In this document: positions 1-6,538 of the stretch, piece by piece
How positions within the stretch are numbered: position 1 is the stretch's first letter
Layout of the letters: each line of letters opens with the position of its first letter
Assembly (NCBI GenBank): GCA_021791235.1
Contig: JAJYXA010000308.1
Location: forward strand, 1 to 16,235
Direction of reading: 5' to 3'
Length of the DNA stretch: 16,235 nt
Origin: Pseudomonadota bacterium
Lineage (GTDB): Bacteria > Pseudomonadota > Gammaproteobacteria > Burkholderiales > Thiobacillaceae
Position numbers and translations under genes: made by a program
The notes under the pieces: generated by a model
Database searches by the model: none
Told to the model about the DNA's origin: nothing
Seen by the model: the letters and a program-made list of their open reading frames with translations, nothing else

Positions 1-377
1 AGATCCAGCACGAGAACCACTGGCTGCCCCGGGAAGTGCTGCAGCGGCTGGCCGACGCGCTGGAGGTCTCCTTCAGCCAGGTGATGCAGATCGCCAGCTT
101 CTACAAGACCTTCAGCCTGACCCCGAAGGGACGCCACGAGGTGCATGTGTGCAGCGGCATGACCTGCCACCTGCGCGGGGCGGCCAAGCTGCTGGCGAGA
201 GTCGAGGAAATCACCGGTCTCAAGGCCGGGGAGACCGATGCCGACTCCCGCTTCACGCTCGAGACCGGTGCCTGTCTGGGCAGTTGCAGCATCGCGCCGG
301 AACTGATCGTCGACGGCAAGCACTACGGCAGGATGACGCCCGACCAGGCCGAAGCCGTTCTCAAAAGTTACGAGTGA
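1..377 (+). CDS. NuoE-like [2Fe-2S] thioredoxin-fold subunit (BamG-like), 5'-truncated
   Basis: The reading frame is open from base 3 to the TGA at 375-377, so the gene begins outside the window; the GTG at 36 is internal, because the residues before it (HENHWLP) already match the NuoE helical domain. About 124 codons are visible. The N-terminal part is the helical region, with the typical VxxIASFYKxF stretch. The C-terminal part is the thioredoxin-like [2Fe-2S] domain, with ligands C-x4-C encoded at 150-167 and C-x3-C at 273-287. NuoE-type subunits pass electrons to or from the flavin subunit. The NuoF-like gene follows immediately, so the two are surely co-transcribed. Family membership is clear. 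Assignment as BamG, rather than HoxE, FdsG or another NuoE relative, is inferred from the bamB/bamC homologues nearby. Confidence 0.9.
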   Translation, partial: IQHENHWLPREVLQRLADALEVSFSQVMQIASFYKTFSLTPKGRHEVHVCSGMTCHLRGAAKLLARVEEITGLKAGETDADSRFTLETGACLGSCSIAPELIVDGKHYGRMTPDQAEAVLKSYE

Positions 378-380
378 GTG

Positions 381-2132
381 ATGACCATGCTCAAGCTAAA
401 TTCAGCGGCTGAACTGGAAGCACTGAGGGCGAAGATCCTGGCCGGCCGGGACCCCGCCAAACCCTGCATCGCGGTGTGCGCCGGCGCCGCCTGCGACGGC
501 ATGGACTCGGCCGCGGTCGCTTGCGCCTTTCTGGCGGAAGTCGGCCGGCAGCAACTGGGCGAGCGGCTCGAGCTCAGGACCACCGGCTGCCACGGCTACT
601 GCGAGCGAGGGCCGAACGTCGTGGTCACCCCGGGCGAGATCTGCTACTTCGAGGTCGCTCCCGCCGACGTGCCGGAGATCGTCGCCGCGACCCTGAGAGG
701 CGAGGTGGTCGAACGCCTGGTGTACCACGACCCGGCCAGCGGCGCGAAAGCGGTGCACATGGACGAGGTGCCGTTCTACAAGCACCAGACGCGCCTGCTG
801 ATCGGCGACAACCCGAAGATAGACCCGATGAAGATCGACGACTATCTGGCGGTCGGCGGCTACGCCGCCCTGATCAAGGCCCTGACCGAGATGACTCCGG
901 ACCAGGTCCTGGACGAAGTCAAACGCGCCAACCTGCGCGGCCGCGGCGGCGGCGGCTTCCCGGCCGGCTCGAAGTGGGAGACCACCCGGAATGCGCCGGA
1001 GAAGATCAAGTACGTGATCGTCAATGGCCACGAGGGCGAGTCCGCCGCCTTCATGGACCGCGCCATGCTCACCGGCAACCCGCACAAGGTGCTCGAAGGA
1101 CTGATCATCGGCGCCTACGCCATCGGCGCGCAGCGGGGCTTCATGTACACCCGCCACGACATGCCGCTGCTGGAAAAGCACGTCAGGAATGCGCTGGCCC
1201 AGGCCAAGGAGTACGGGCTGCTGGGCGAGAACATCCTCGGCTCCGGCTTCTCGCTCGAGGTCGAGCTGCACTTCGACGTCGGCATCTTCGTCTCCGGCGA
1301 ATCCTCCGCGCTGATGCGCTCGATCGAGGGCAATGCCCCCGAGCCGCGGCCGAAGTACGTCCGCACCTCGGTGTCGGGCATCTGGGACAAGCCCTCCAAT
1401 CTCAACAACGTCGAGACCTGGGCCAACGTGCCGCAGATCATCTCCCGCGGCGCCGAGTGGTTCACCAGCATCGGCTCGGAGAAGAGCCGCGGCACCAAGC
1501 TGATCTCGCTGTCGGGCAACGTGGTGAATAGCGGCGTGGTCGAGGTGCCGATGGGCACGCCGCTCAGGACCCTGGTGTTCGACATCGGCGGCGGCGTGCG
1601 CGACGGCAAGACCCTCAAGGCCATCCATTTCGGCGGCGCCATGGGCGGCTCGATCCCTGCGCGCCTGATCGACGCCCCGCTGGACTTCGACGGCATGTCC
1701 AAGCTGGGCGCGCCGATCGGCGCCGGCGGCCTGCTGCTGATGGACGAGGACACCGACATGGTCGAGGTAGCGCGCTACCTGATGGACTTCCTGACCAAGG
1801 AATCCTGCGGCAAGTGCGTGCCCTGCCGGGAGGGCATGCAGCAGATGCTGCAGACCCTGACCCGGCTCACCGAGGGTCGCGGCAGGCAGGGCGACCTGGA
1901 GCTGCTGGAGGACCTGGTCGAGGTGACGGGCTTGGGCAGCCTGTGCGCGCTGGGCAAGACCTCCGGCGACCCCTTGAAGAGCATGTTCCGCTATTTCAGA
2001 CCCGAATACGAAGCGCGCATCTCGAATCAAGCGGCGAATCAAGCGGCGGATCAAGCGGCGGATCAAGCGGCGGATCAAGCGGCGAATCAAGCGGCGGATC
2101 AGGCAGCCGCCGGCAGTGGAGACACGAAATGA
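381..2132 (+). CDS. NuoF-like flavoprotein with N-terminal thioredoxin-like [2Fe-2S] domain (BamH-like)
   Basis: 583 residues from the ATG at 381; GTG 378 and ATG 387 are alternatives. GAG at 372-374 gives ATG 381 a modest ribosome site. Residues 1-115 form a thioredoxin-like [2Fe-2S] domain (C33-x4-C38, C70-x3-C74). The NuoF core follows: glycine-rich flavin loop at 187-194 (GRGGGGFP), NVET near 344, and a [4Fe-4S] site at C476, C479, C482 and C522. This subunit normally binds FMN and NAD(H) and exchanges electrons with NuoE- and NuoG-like partners. Two signatures are altered: the usual NADEGEPG is N-G-H-E-G-E-S-A (215-222), and the usual CGEETAL is SGESSAL (305-311). The protein ends with a low-complexity [N/D]QAA tail of about 28 residues beyond the normal NuoF end. 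Its stop overlaps the next start (ATGA). The Trx-NuoF layout also occurs in FdsB and HoxF-like proteins; BamH is preferred from context. Confidence 0.88.
   Translation: MTMLKLNSAAELEALRAKILAGRDPAKPCIAVCAGAACDGMDSAAVACAFLAEVGRQQLGERLELRTTGCHGYCERGPNVVVTPGEICYFEVAPADVPEIVAATLRGEVVERLVYHDPASGAKAVHMDEVPFYKHQTRLLIGDNPKIDPMKIDDYLAVGGYAALIKALTEMTPDQVLDEVKRANLRGRGGGGFPAGSKWETTRNAPEKIKYVIVNGHEGESAAFMDRAMLTGNPHKVLEGLIIGAYAIGAQRGFMYTRHDMPLLEKHVRNALAQAKEYGLLGENILGSGFSLEVELHFDVGIFVSGESSALMRSIEGNAPEPRPKYVRTSVSGIWDKPSNLNNVETWANVPQIISRGAEWFTSIGSEKSRGTKLISLSGNVVNSGVVEVPMGTPLRTLVFDIGGGVRDGKTLKAIHFGGAMGGSIPARLIDAPLDFDGMSKLGAPIGAGGLLLMDEDTDMVEVARYLMDFLTKESCGKCVPCREGMQQMLQTLTRLTEGRGRQGDLELLEDLVEVTGLGSLCALGKTSGDPLKSMFRYFRPEYEARISNQAANQAADQAADQAADQAANQAADQAAAGSGDTK
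2025..2108. repeat. 12-bp tandem repeat in the 3' end of the NuoF-like gene
   Basis: Six uninterrupted units of RATCAAGCGGCG (2025-2096) are followed by one degenerate unit (2097-2108). Units differ only at the first base: A, A, G, G, G, A. The unit length is a multiple of three, so copy-number change keeps the frame. It encodes seven copies of [N/D]-Q-A-A just after the usual C-terminus of NuoF proteins. This is a coding minisatellite with no sign of spacers or an insertion element. Confidence 0.95.
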
Positions 2133-2806
2133 GCGAAATCGTCCTGAACATCGACGGCAAGGAAGTCGCCGCCAGCGCCGGCATGACCGTGCTGCAGGCG
2201 GCGCAGCAGGCGGACATCCACATCCCGACCCTGTGCCATCACGAAAAGCTTGAGGCCTACGGCGGCTGCCGGCTGTGCATCGTGGAGGTGGAAGCGCGCG
2301 GCAGGAAGAGCTACGTGGTCTCCTGCCTCTATCCGGTGGAGCCGGGCATCGTCGTGCGCACCCGCTCGGAGAAGGTGGACAAGATCCGCAAGGTGCTGGT
2401 CGAGGAGTTGATGGCCCACGCGCCCGACGCGCCGGAGCTGGTCAGGCTGGCCGAGGAGTATGGCGCCGACCGCCACCGCTTCGACAAGGAGACGTCGTTC
2501 TGCGTGTTGTGCGGCCTGTGCGTGCGCTACTGTGACGAGGTCAAGCACAAGAACGCTGTCGGCTTCATCGAGAACGGCGCGATGCGCGAGATCAGCTTCA
2601 TACCCGAGATCGCCGCCAAGGAGTGCTGGAGCTGCCAGGAGTGCTTCACCCTGTGCCCGACCTCGTATGCCCAGGCCGCCTACCTGCTGACCGAAGCGCT
2701 GGCCTTTCCGGGCCGGCGCCAGGCCCACTCCCACTCCCACGCCCACGCAACGCCCGAACCCGAACGGCGGGTGATCCCGATCACGCCGGTCGCCGCGACG
2801 GCCTAG
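2129..2806 (+). CDS. Short NuoG/HoxU-like [2Fe-2S]/2x[4Fe-4S] protein (BamI-like)
   Basis: 225 residues. The ATG at 2129 overlaps the NuoF-like stop by 4 nt and is preceded by GGAG at 2118-2121. Residues 1-75 are a plant-type [2Fe-2S] ferredoxin domain (C36, C47, C50, C66). Residues 120-180 carry two classical CxxCxxCxxxC motifs (C125/128/131/135 and C166/169/172/176), a 2[4Fe-4S] ferredoxin domain. The H-x3-C-x2-C-x5-C motif for cluster N5, normally between these domains in NuoG and HoxU, is absent: the stretch around 95-112 has no cysteine. There is no molybdopterin-type domain. The tail has a histidine-rich patch, HSHSHAHA (200-207). It probably wires the NuoF-like flavin to further redox partners. 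The gene order NuoE-F-short NuoG matches bamGHI. It converges with the next gene, with only 5 bp between the two stops. Confidence 0.87.
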   Translation: MSEIVLNIDGKEVAASAGMTVLQAAQQADIHIPTLCHHEKLEAYGGCRLCIVEVEARGRKSYVVSCLYPVEPGIVVRTRSEKVDKIRKVLVEELMAHAPDAPELVRLAEEYGADRHRFDKETSFCVLCGLCVRYCDEVKHKNAVGFIENGAMREISFIPEIAAKECWSCQECFTLCPTSYAQAAYLLTEALAFPGRRQAHSHSHAHATPEPERRVIPITPVAATA

Positions 2807-2811
2807 TCAGA

Positions 2812-3711
2812 TCACGCCAGAACCGGCAGGCAGAGCGAGGTGCCGCCGGCGTAGCCGCAGTTGCCGCAGTTGAAGTAGGCGATGAAGCGCTCGCACTTCA
2901 CGCCTCGTTCGCGCCGGTGCGTCAGCGCCAGCGGCGCGGCGCAATCCGGGCAGGCGCGCGGCATGGCGATGGCGACCTCCATGCCGCGCACCACGACGCC
3001 GTCGCGGCTGCGGAAGTCCTCGTCGAGCACGACCGTGTGGCGGTCGAAGGCGGCGATGCCCCAGTCCTCCAACTGTTCCAGGAGCTGGTCGAAAAAGGCG
3101 ATCGTCTTCGCCCCCTGCTCCCGGGCCAGTTGCCGCCCGGAGGCGGTGAACATCGAGCGCGGCGCCGCCTGCGCATAGGTCAGTTCCCGGCTCAGCGTCT
3201 GCGCCAGCGCCTCGACCAGGCCGCGTCCGCGCAGGGCCGCCTTGGTGAAGAAGGCGCCCACGCCCAGCGGCCCCAGCTTGTCCAGACGGTCCGCGTCCTG
3301 CACGATGCGCGCCGCACCGAGGCAGGGCAGGCGCTCGTCGTAGAGGGCGCGCAGCGCCGCCACAACGGCGTCGATGGCGCCGCGCGCCAGTCCGAAGCGG
3401 GCGAGCATCTCGTCGGCCAGACGCGCCGCGTGTTCTTCCTCGGCGATGCCGTCGGCGTGGTACTCGCCCTCGTGGAACTTGCCGGCGTCGTGGAACAGCG
3501 CCACCAGCACCGGCAGGAAGGGGTCGGCCCCCTCCATTGCGGAAATCTTGCGGGCGATGGCCGCGGTGCGCCGGGTGTGTTCCAGCAGGAACTCCGACGG
3601 CGCCTGAGCGGCGCGCGCGTTGAAATCCGCCTCGGCCTCGACGATCAGCGTCTCGATAGCGGCGTGCAGTCCGGGAAAGCGGGCCTCCAGCACATTCCTC
3701 ACTTCGTTCAT
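2812..3711 (-). CDS. HD-domain metal-dependent hydrolase with C-terminal zinc ribbon
   Basis: 299 residues from the ATG at 3709-3711; AGGA lies about 9 nt upstream. The HD signature is visible: H45, H74-D75 in LFHDAGKF, and a later aspartate in the QDADRLDK segment (139-141), the pattern of the HD phosphohydrolase superfamily. Residues 250-290 form a likely treble-clef or zinc ribbon (C254-x2-C257, C282-x2-C285, with C273 between). No membrane segment or signal peptide is apparent. HD proteins hydrolyse phosphoesters such as nucleotides; the substrate cannot be read from sequence. It sits between the NuoEFG-like genes and bamC/bamB on the same strand as the latter, 135 bp downstream of bamC, so read-through from bamBC is possible. 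I do not recognise a specific named family and have no evidence that it belongs functionally to the Bam system. Confidence 0.75.
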   Translation of the reverse strand: MNEVRNVLEARFPGLHAAIETLIVEAEADFNARAAQAPSEFLLEHTRRTAAIARKISAMEGADPFLPVLVALFHDAGKFHEGEYHADGIAEEEHAARLADEMLARFGLARGAIDAVVAALRALYDERLPCLGAARIVQDADRLDKLGPLGVGAFFTKAALRGRGLVEALAQTLSRELTYAQAAPRSMFTASGRQLAREQGAKTIAFFDQLLEQLEDWGIAAFDRHTVVLDEDFRSRDGVVVRGMEVAIAMPRACPDCAAPLALTHRRERGVKCERFIAYFNCGNCGYAGGTSLCLPVLA

Positions 3712-3797
3712 CGTCGCATCCTAGCCCAGGTCCGCCTGGCCCGAGCGTCCGGGCGGCATCAGAACCATCTTCAAAGCGGAAGCGACATCTTAACGCC

Positions 3798-3817
3798 CCC
3801 TGCCCGATGCGGCAGGG
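3798..3817. other. 7-bp stem hairpin downstream of bamC
   Basis: CCCTGCC and GGCAGGG are separated by a 6-nt loop, 30 bp past the bamC stop. On the minus strand no T-run follows, so this is not a typical intrinsic terminator. It could be a transcript-end stabiliser or a weak attenuator before the HD-domain gene. Confidence 0.4.
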
Positions 3818-3846
3818 TACCCGGATTCCGGCCCATTCGCTGATTC

Positions 3847-4398
3847 TTATTTCTCCTTGCTCAACTCCTGCAGGCGGGCGATCACCGCCTCCATCCCGTG
3901 CTGCCGCATCAGCGCCTCCAGTCCGAGTTCGAGCTGCCCGGGCGCCGCAGCCGAGGGGGCCTCCCGCGCCACCTCGCGCTCGCTGTAGGTCAGCGCCTCC
4001 TCGCCGCAGACCTCGACGCACCAGGGCTGTTTCAGCGGCGGCGTGCTCTCGCACATGTCGCACTTCAGCGGCAAGCCGGAGTCGGGCTCGATGAAATGAT
4101 CGCGCGTCGGGCAGGAGGCCCGGCAGAAGCTGCACTCGCTGTAGGTCTTGCCGTCGATGGTATAGACGTGGCGGCCGTCGCAGCCGGATTTGGTGTGGTT
4201 GCCGGCGAAGATCGGCACGTACTCGTCGGTGAGTTCGTTCGACACCACGCGGATCCGGGCCTTCGCCGGATTGATGCTGCTGAACTTCGGCATGGCGTGA
4301 AAGGCCGAGCAGGCCATTTCGCAGGCGCGGCAGCCCGTGCACTTGTCCACATTGACCAGGATTTCCTTGACGGTTTTCGTCGCCGTTACGGTATCCAC
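3847..4398 (-). CDS. bamC: BamC-like polyferredoxin subunit of class II benzoyl-CoA reductase family
   Basis: 183 residues from a GTG start at 4396-4398, which overlaps the 3' end of bamB by 13 nt. The choice rests on a GGAGG located 6 nt upstream and on no upstream residues being needed for the first motif. There are exactly 12 cysteines, all in cluster-type spacing: C20/23/26/30, C73, C89/92/96, C113/116, C127/131. That is enough for three [4Fe-4S] cubanes, the number I recall for BamC. The core resembles DmsB/HycB-like polyferredoxins. Residues 144-183 form a charged, probably helical tail without cysteine. Its role is to relay single electrons between the W active site of BamB and the rest of the complex. 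The polyferredoxin subunit of AOR (AorA) is the main alternative; the bamB partner and B-C gene order favour BamC. Confidence 0.8.
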   Translation of the reverse strand: MDTVTATKTVKEILVNVDKCTGCRACEMACSAFHAMPKFSSINPAKARIRVVSNELTDEYVPIFAGNHTKSGCDGRHVYTIDGKTYSECSFCRASCPTRDHFIEPDSGLPLKCDMCESTPPLKQPWCVEVCGEEALTYSEREVAREAPSAAAPGQLELGLEALMRQHGMEAVIARLQELSKEK

Positions 4399-6323
4399 CG
4401 CGCGCCTCCATCGGCCGGGTCGAGGATGCCCCGCTGCTCCAGGTCGTCGGCGACGTAGGCCAGATCGAGTTGTTCGAGCGTCTGCCGGGTGGGGATGCCC
4501 TCGCTGTTCCAGCCCTTGAAGGTGTAATACTTGGAGAGCAGTTCCTGTTCGTACTTTTCGTCGCGCACCGCCCAGTGGTCCTCGGGCGGGCGCTCGTCCT
4601 TGCGGCGCAGGCCCCGGCGCACATTGACCGCGCGGATCAGGGTGCGGATGCGCTGGAAATTCTTCCACAGCCTGGGCTTGTCCATCTCCGTGCCGGTGGC
4701 CAGGGCGATGGCGGCGGGGATGTTGTTCATGTGATAGGGAACGTCGCCGCCGAACTGGCCGCGGAACGAGGACACGAAGCCGCAAAAGCCCAGCGAGTCG
4801 TCGATGTAGTGCATCGCCTCGTTCCAGTCGACGATGTCGCAGGTCGCCTCGTCCGAGATGTCGTTGCGCTTCTTCCAGTCGAGAAAATACTGCTTGAACT
4901 TCTCGTCGGGCACCGCCTCCCACTTGTCGACGAACTCCTGCCGCTGCTCCTCGGTGGGCAGCGGGTCCTGCGGGAAGGAGCCCTCGATCTGGGTGATGCT
5001 CATCTTCTCGCCGGTGGCGATCATCAGGAAGTAGGCGGGATTCAGCTTGCCCAGTTTGATCGGCAGCTGCTCGAACTTCTTGGTGGTGTTGTGATCGAAG
5101 GCCTCGGCGCCGTTGCCGATGCGGCGCGCGGCGTGGGAGACGCTGTCGGCCAGAATGTCGCCGATGCCCTCGCGGCGCACGATCTTGTCGAGCAGGTAGA
5201 AGAACCGGCCCCTGACGTCCGCCGGCATCTCCGGAAAGTCCTCGTCGGTCAATATGCCGGCTTCGAGCAGCTCCAGGGCGAAGGCGATGACCTGCGGCGT
5301 CGAGTAGGAATCGACGCCGTACTCCTGGGCGACGCCGAGGATGTCATAGCTGAAGTCGAGCTCCTGGAAGGCCGCCATGTGATAGGTGTCCTTGCCGAAG
5401 CACTTGTAGCCGAAGCGGGGCCGGCCCGGCCAGCTGATGACGTTGCGGCACTTCTTCGGGCAGTTGTAGCAGCCCGTCTGCCGGTCCAGGTGGTCGTATT
5501 TCCACTTGGTCCAGCGCTCCTGGAGCTCCGGACTCCAGTAGCCGGGCCGCCGCGTGCGGGCGTTGCCCCAGGCGAAGTGGTTGTGGTGGAAGCTGTCGTC
5601 CTCATCGACCGCCATCCAGTCGCCGCAGCCCGAGCTGCCGGCCATCTTCTGGTGGATGCGCTGGCTCATCTCGAACAGCTCGGCGGGGCGGGCGACATTG
5701 ACGGCCCGGGTGCCGCGCACCGCGATCGCCTTCAGCCGCTTGTCGCCCATGATGACGCCGACGCCGCGCGCCGCGCTGGCGTGATTGTGGTCGATCGACG
5801 CCATATAGACCCGGTTCTCGCCGGCCAGGCCGATGGCCGCCACCTGGACGCGCTGGTCGTTCAGCTCCTTCTTCAGCAGGTCGCCGGTCTCGGTGCAGCC
5901 GCGGCCTGCGAGGTGGGTGGCGTCGCGGATCTCCACCTTGTCGTTGTTGATGTACAGATAGACCAGGTCCGGCGCCTTGCCGCGGATGACGATCTTGTCG
6001 TAGCCGGCGTACTTCAGCTCCGGCCCGAAGAAGCCGCCGAACAGGGAGTGCGACATCAGGTTGGTCTGCGGCGAGAAGGTGTTGACCACGGTGCGGTTGC
6101 AGGCGGGCAGCGGCGTGCCGTGCAGCAGGCCGGTGCTGAAGATCAGCAGGTTGTCGGGCGAGAACGGATCGGTTCCGGGCGGCACCCGATCCCAGAGCAG
6201 CTTGGCGGCCGATCCCTGCCCGCCCAGATAAAGCTCGGCCAGGTCGGTCGCGGTCTCCACCTTCTCGATGCTGCCCGAGGTGAGATCGATTTCCAGATTG
6301 AAGCCTGTCTCGGCGTACCTCAT
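4386..6323 (-). CDS. bamB: BamB-like tungstopterin catalytic subunit (aldehyde:ferredoxin oxidoreductase family; class II benzoyl-CoA reductase type)
   Basis: 645 residues; ATG at 6321-6323 with a strong AGGAAAGAGG directly upstream. The N-terminus (MRYAETGFNLEIDL) and many blocks agree with my recollection of BamB from Geobacter metallireducens. AOR-family features are present: the glycine-rich GGQGSAAKLLWD (34-45), the pterin-side block RGVGVIMGDKRLKAI (186-200), and the [4Fe-4S] site C285-x2-C288-x3-C292 with distal C514. C308 in KCF aligns with the cysteine recalled as the tungsten ligand in BamB (Cys322). BamB reduces the aromatic ring of benzoyl-CoA to the dienoyl-CoA without ATP, in the cytoplasm. 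The pocket region around 228-250 is about 13 residues shorter than in the recalled BamB and is histidine-rich (SFHHNHF), so the substrate may differ. The gene is co-transcribed with bamC and preceded by an operator-like palindrome. An aldehyde oxidoreductase of the same family is the alternative. Confidence 0.8.
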   Translation of the reverse strand: MRYAETGFNLEIDLTSGSIEKVETATDLAELYLGGQGSAAKLLWDRVPPGTDPFSPDNLLIFSTGLLHGTPLPACNRTVVNTFSPQTNLMSHSLFGGFFGPELKYAGYDKIVIRGKAPDLVYLYINNDKVEIRDATHLAGRGCTETGDLLKKELNDQRVQVAAIGLAGENRVYMASIDHNHASAARGVGVIMGDKRLKAIAVRGTRAVNVARPAELFEMSQRIHQKMAGSSGCGDWMAVDEDDSFHHNHFAWGNARTRRPGYWSPELQERWTKWKYDHLDRQTGCYNCPKKCRNVISWPGRPRFGYKCFGKDTYHMAAFQELDFSYDILGVAQEYGVDSYSTPQVIAFALELLEAGILTDEDFPEMPADVRGRFFYLLDKIVRREGIGDILADSVSHAARRIGNGAEAFDHNTTKKFEQLPIKLGKLNPAYFLMIATGEKMSITQIEGSFPQDPLPTEEQRQEFVDKWEAVPDEKFKQYFLDWKKRNDISDEATCDIVDWNEAMHYIDDSLGFCGFVSSFRGQFGGDVPYHMNNIPAAIALATGTEMDKPRLWKNFQRIRTLIRAVNVRRGLRRKDERPPEDHWAVRDEKYEQELLSKYYTFKGWNSEGIPTRQTLEQLDLAYVADDLEQRGILDPADGGARWIP

Positions 6324-6433
6324 CCTCTTTCCTCAGCACGGTCCCGCGCGCGGCATACGAGGCGCATTTCGGCTCGGCCGGACCCGTTTCCAAAAGCTTC
6401 CCGAAAAGCTCGCCGGCCACCCGCCGGTCGACG

Positions 6434-6449
6434 GAATGAACGTTCATTC
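6434..6449. promoter_or_regulatory. Perfect 16-bp palindromic operator candidate (TetR type) upstream of bamB
   Basis: GAATGAACGTTCATTC is a perfect inverted repeat with no spacer, 111 bp before the bamB start and 11 bp downstream of the -10 box proposed here. It would therefore cover roughly +5 to +20 of the transcript, a typical repressor position. The arms resemble those I recall for acyl-CoA-responsive TetR-family repressors such as Bacillus FadR. No regulator gene is in the window. Confidence 0.65.
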
Positions 6450-6460
6450 AGTATGCGGCC

Positions 6461-6488
6461 AGTGTACCCGGCTAGGGAAAATTTGCAA
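6461..6488 (-). promoter_or_regulatory. Putative sigma70-type promoter of bamBC
   Basis: Reading the minus strand, TTGCAA (6488-6483) is followed after 16 bp by TACACT (6466-6461). The match is partial, but it lies in the most AT-rich part of the 215-bp gap before bamB, and the adjacent perfect palindrome supports the placement. It predicts a transcript start near 6454 and an untranslated leader of about 130 nt. Confidence 0.45.
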
Positions 6489-6495
6489 CCACGAA

Positions 6496-6524
6496 AATCA
6501 AGCCCGAAAATCCGCGGCTTGATT
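6496..6524 (-). terminator. 9-bp inverted repeat: weak terminator of the fix operon or activator site for bamB
   Basis: AATCAAGCC and GGCTTGATT flank an 11-nt loop, 15 nt past the nitroreductase stop. On the minus strand the stem is followed by TTTTCG, a short U-run, so it could end the fixABCX transcript. It is also centred about 56 bp upstream of the start predicted for bamBC, where an activator could bind. The sequence does not decide between the two. Confidence 0.4.
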
Positions 6525-6538
6525 GCGGTCGGCGCGGC

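Noticed and set aside
402..2090. A 562-codon open frame antisense to the NuoF-like gene
   Set aside because: It mirrors the codon structure of a GC-rich real gene, has no recognisable domain, and its start lies in the tandem repeat.
2025..2108. CRISPR-like array
   Set aside because: Units are 12 bp with no spacers and lie in frame inside a coding gene.
1..2806. Complex I (nuo) operon or NAD-dependent formate dehydrogenase
   Set aside because: There are no membrane nuo genes and no FdsA-type molybdopterin subunit, and the NuoG-like protein is short and followed by a converging gene. This cannot be fully excluded for the part left of the window.
6496..6524. FNR/Anr box
   Set aside because: The ATCAA and TTGAT halves face the wrong way and are too far apart for TTGAT-N4-ATCAA.
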